From contig NC_086183.1 of NCBI RefSeq assembly GCF_023053635.1, positions 35,073,501 through 35,137,500 on the forward strand: 64,000 nucleotides of DNA. The letters run 5' to 3'. Position 1 is the stretch's first letter. Every line of letters starts with the position of its first letter. The translations under genes and the position numbers were made by a program. Source of the DNA: Elgaria multicarinata webbii (Eukaryota; Chordata; Lepidosauria; Squamata; Anguidae). The notes beneath the pieces are model-generated. The model did not search any database, was not told where the DNA came from, and saw only the letters and a program-made list of their open reading frames with translations. This document shows positions 62,761-64,000 of this stretch, one piece after another.

Positions 62761-64000
62761 GTGTCTACTCAGAAGTAGCTTTCTTCCCGAGGGGCGTGGC
62801 TGGAGCCCTCCAGGCAGAGCGGCCTCCCCGTCCAGGAAGCCACGCCCAGCGATTAGCATCTCATTAGCTCAGGGGGAGCCTCCTCGCCCGCTCCCCCCCC
62901 ACCCCCGTGGGCCGAGGCTGCATCAGTCTGGTTTAGCCCAGGTCAGGTCGAGTCTCTGAGCATGTGCAGATGGCCTGGTAAGCAAAGCCAGCCCCGCCCC
63001 GCTGCGCCCCGCCAGCTTGGAGGCCCCTGACAGAGGGTGTCGTTTGAGCCCCAGCACCTCTCTCTTTAGAAAGGGGGCTGGACCCCTGGGGGGCACACTT
63101 CCAGGTGGGGAGAGACTACTGCTGTGCAGCCCCGGAACTGCCTGGCTTAATGGCGAGGGGCCTGAAGTCCGAGGGAGGGCTCCGTCGGCCCCGGAACAAG
63201 GGACGACAGGATGCCAATAGTGACTCTGAGCGTGTGCAGAGTGCTGATGTGCCCTAACCCTGAGGGATTCCGAGTCGTCCACTTGAGCTTGAACTCAGGG
63301 CTCACGAGACGGCTTTGAGTTGTTTAAAATCACAGCGTCGACAGGGGGCGCTGTAGGAGTGATTTTCCGGCGACGATGGCGGGTTGGACTAGATGACCTT
63401 AGGGTAGGAGCCTCCACTAGAGGATCCCTCTACCCGAATGAATCTGTGAGGATGGATCCCTCCAAAGAAGCCCGTCCCCCCGCGATGATCTGGGTGTGGG
63501 CTGCTGCTCCACCGTGCTTGTGGGGCCCTGGAGCGGAGGGCTGGGGAGAAATAGCCTCGGGGATCTTTGGGCGTGGGAGCCCAAAGCCCCCAAATTACGG
63601 AAGACACCGTAGGAAATACCTGCGGGGGGGTGCGGGGATCAAGCCCATCCCGTTTGAAAGAGATGCTTTCCCTGAACCTCACTGGGTTTTGTGACCAACG
63701 GGGGAGGGAACGGCGCTCTGCATTTGCCCAGGAACACCCTTGCCCTTACCACGGCTTCCTTCCCATTAGGCGCGGCTGGCACTCCAAAAAGGTTCTGGGG
63801 CCAAGACTGGCGATCTAATTAAGCCCCCCGGGAAGGCCGGCAGCCAAGAACGTTGAGTTACGCCTTCCCAGAGGAATTTAAGCTGCGGATCCGAAATCTT
63901 TGCTCCCCCCCCCGCCCGGCCAAAAAAACTCTGGACAAGGCCCTGTGGAGCTCGTCCCCACCCCCGCTTCGCCCCCCCCATCATTTGTTTCGAAGAAGGG
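62761..64000. other. Right end of window, no gene recognised
   Basis: Contains a MITE scrap ('tactcagaagtagc', 62767), a retroposon scrap ('gttggactagatgacctta', 63385) and otherwise unassigned sequence. I checked for Cys-rich EGF or TB-domain exons of LTBP4, the next gene in human order, and saw none. Confidence 0.5.

Noticed and set aside
58068-64000. LTBP4 exons expected from human gene order
   Set aside because: No EGF-like or TB-domain cysteine patterns were seen on the minus strand. The gene, if conserved, lies further right.

Overview
The window is vertebrate genomic DNA, almost certainly from a sauropsid and probably a lizard or other squamate. The genes are split into many small exons with GT-AG introns. 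The spacers are full of CR1 retrotransposon 3' ends with the ATTCTATG tail, CORE-SINE/MIR-like and tRNA-derived SINEs, and palindromic MITEs of the 'tactcagaagtaagtccc' and 'ggactacaactcccatc' kinds that I associate with squamates. The species call is inference; the vertebrate call is not in doubt.

Three genes can be read at exon level. (1) ITPKC (inositol-trisphosphate 3-kinase C), minus strand, 5' portion only: a candidate exon 1 in a CpG island near 15.4-15.7 kb, a 13.5-kb intron, then three kinase-domain exons at 1851-1950, 557-770 and 219-423; the rest lies to the left of the window. (2) COQ8B (ADCK4), plus strand, complete: 14 coding exons from 21,705 to 31,556, 591 codons, with a 3' UTR to about 32.79 kb. 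(3) NUMBL (Numb-like), plus strand, complete: exon 1 in a CpG island at 41.0-41.2 kb, a 10.5-kb intron, and eight further exons from 51,702 to 58,067, with a 3' UTR to about 60.27 kb. The order ITPKC(-) COQ8B(+) NUMBL(+) is the mirror of human 19q13.2, so this is conserved amniote synteny.

Layout: 1-15.7 kb ITPKC; 15.7-21.2 kb intergenic with CR1 and a doubled hAT-like MITE; 21.2-32.8 kb COQ8B; 32.8-40.6 kb intergenic, repeats only; 40.6-60.3 kb NUMBL; 60.3-64 kb no recognised gene, but a CpG island at 61.9-62.75 kb with a possible minus-strand first exon.

The genes do not form one pathway: ITPKC turns Ins(1,4,5)P3 into Ins(1,3,4,5)P4, COQ8B is a mitochondrial atypical kinase/ATPase for coenzyme Q synthesis, and NUMBL is an endocytic adaptor and Notch regulator in neural progenitors. 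I found no new multi-gene system. The most interesting signals are: four POU octamer motifs and a near-MORE palindrome just upstream of NUMBL exon 1; loss of the NPF motif and of the polyglutamine tract in NUMBL, with an unrelated (CTG)20 in its intron 1; a very short predicted ITPKC N-terminus beside an 11-unit GGGCTG repeat; a GC-AG intron in COQ8B; a 310-bp duplicated block in NUMBL intron 1; and several nested transposon insertions.
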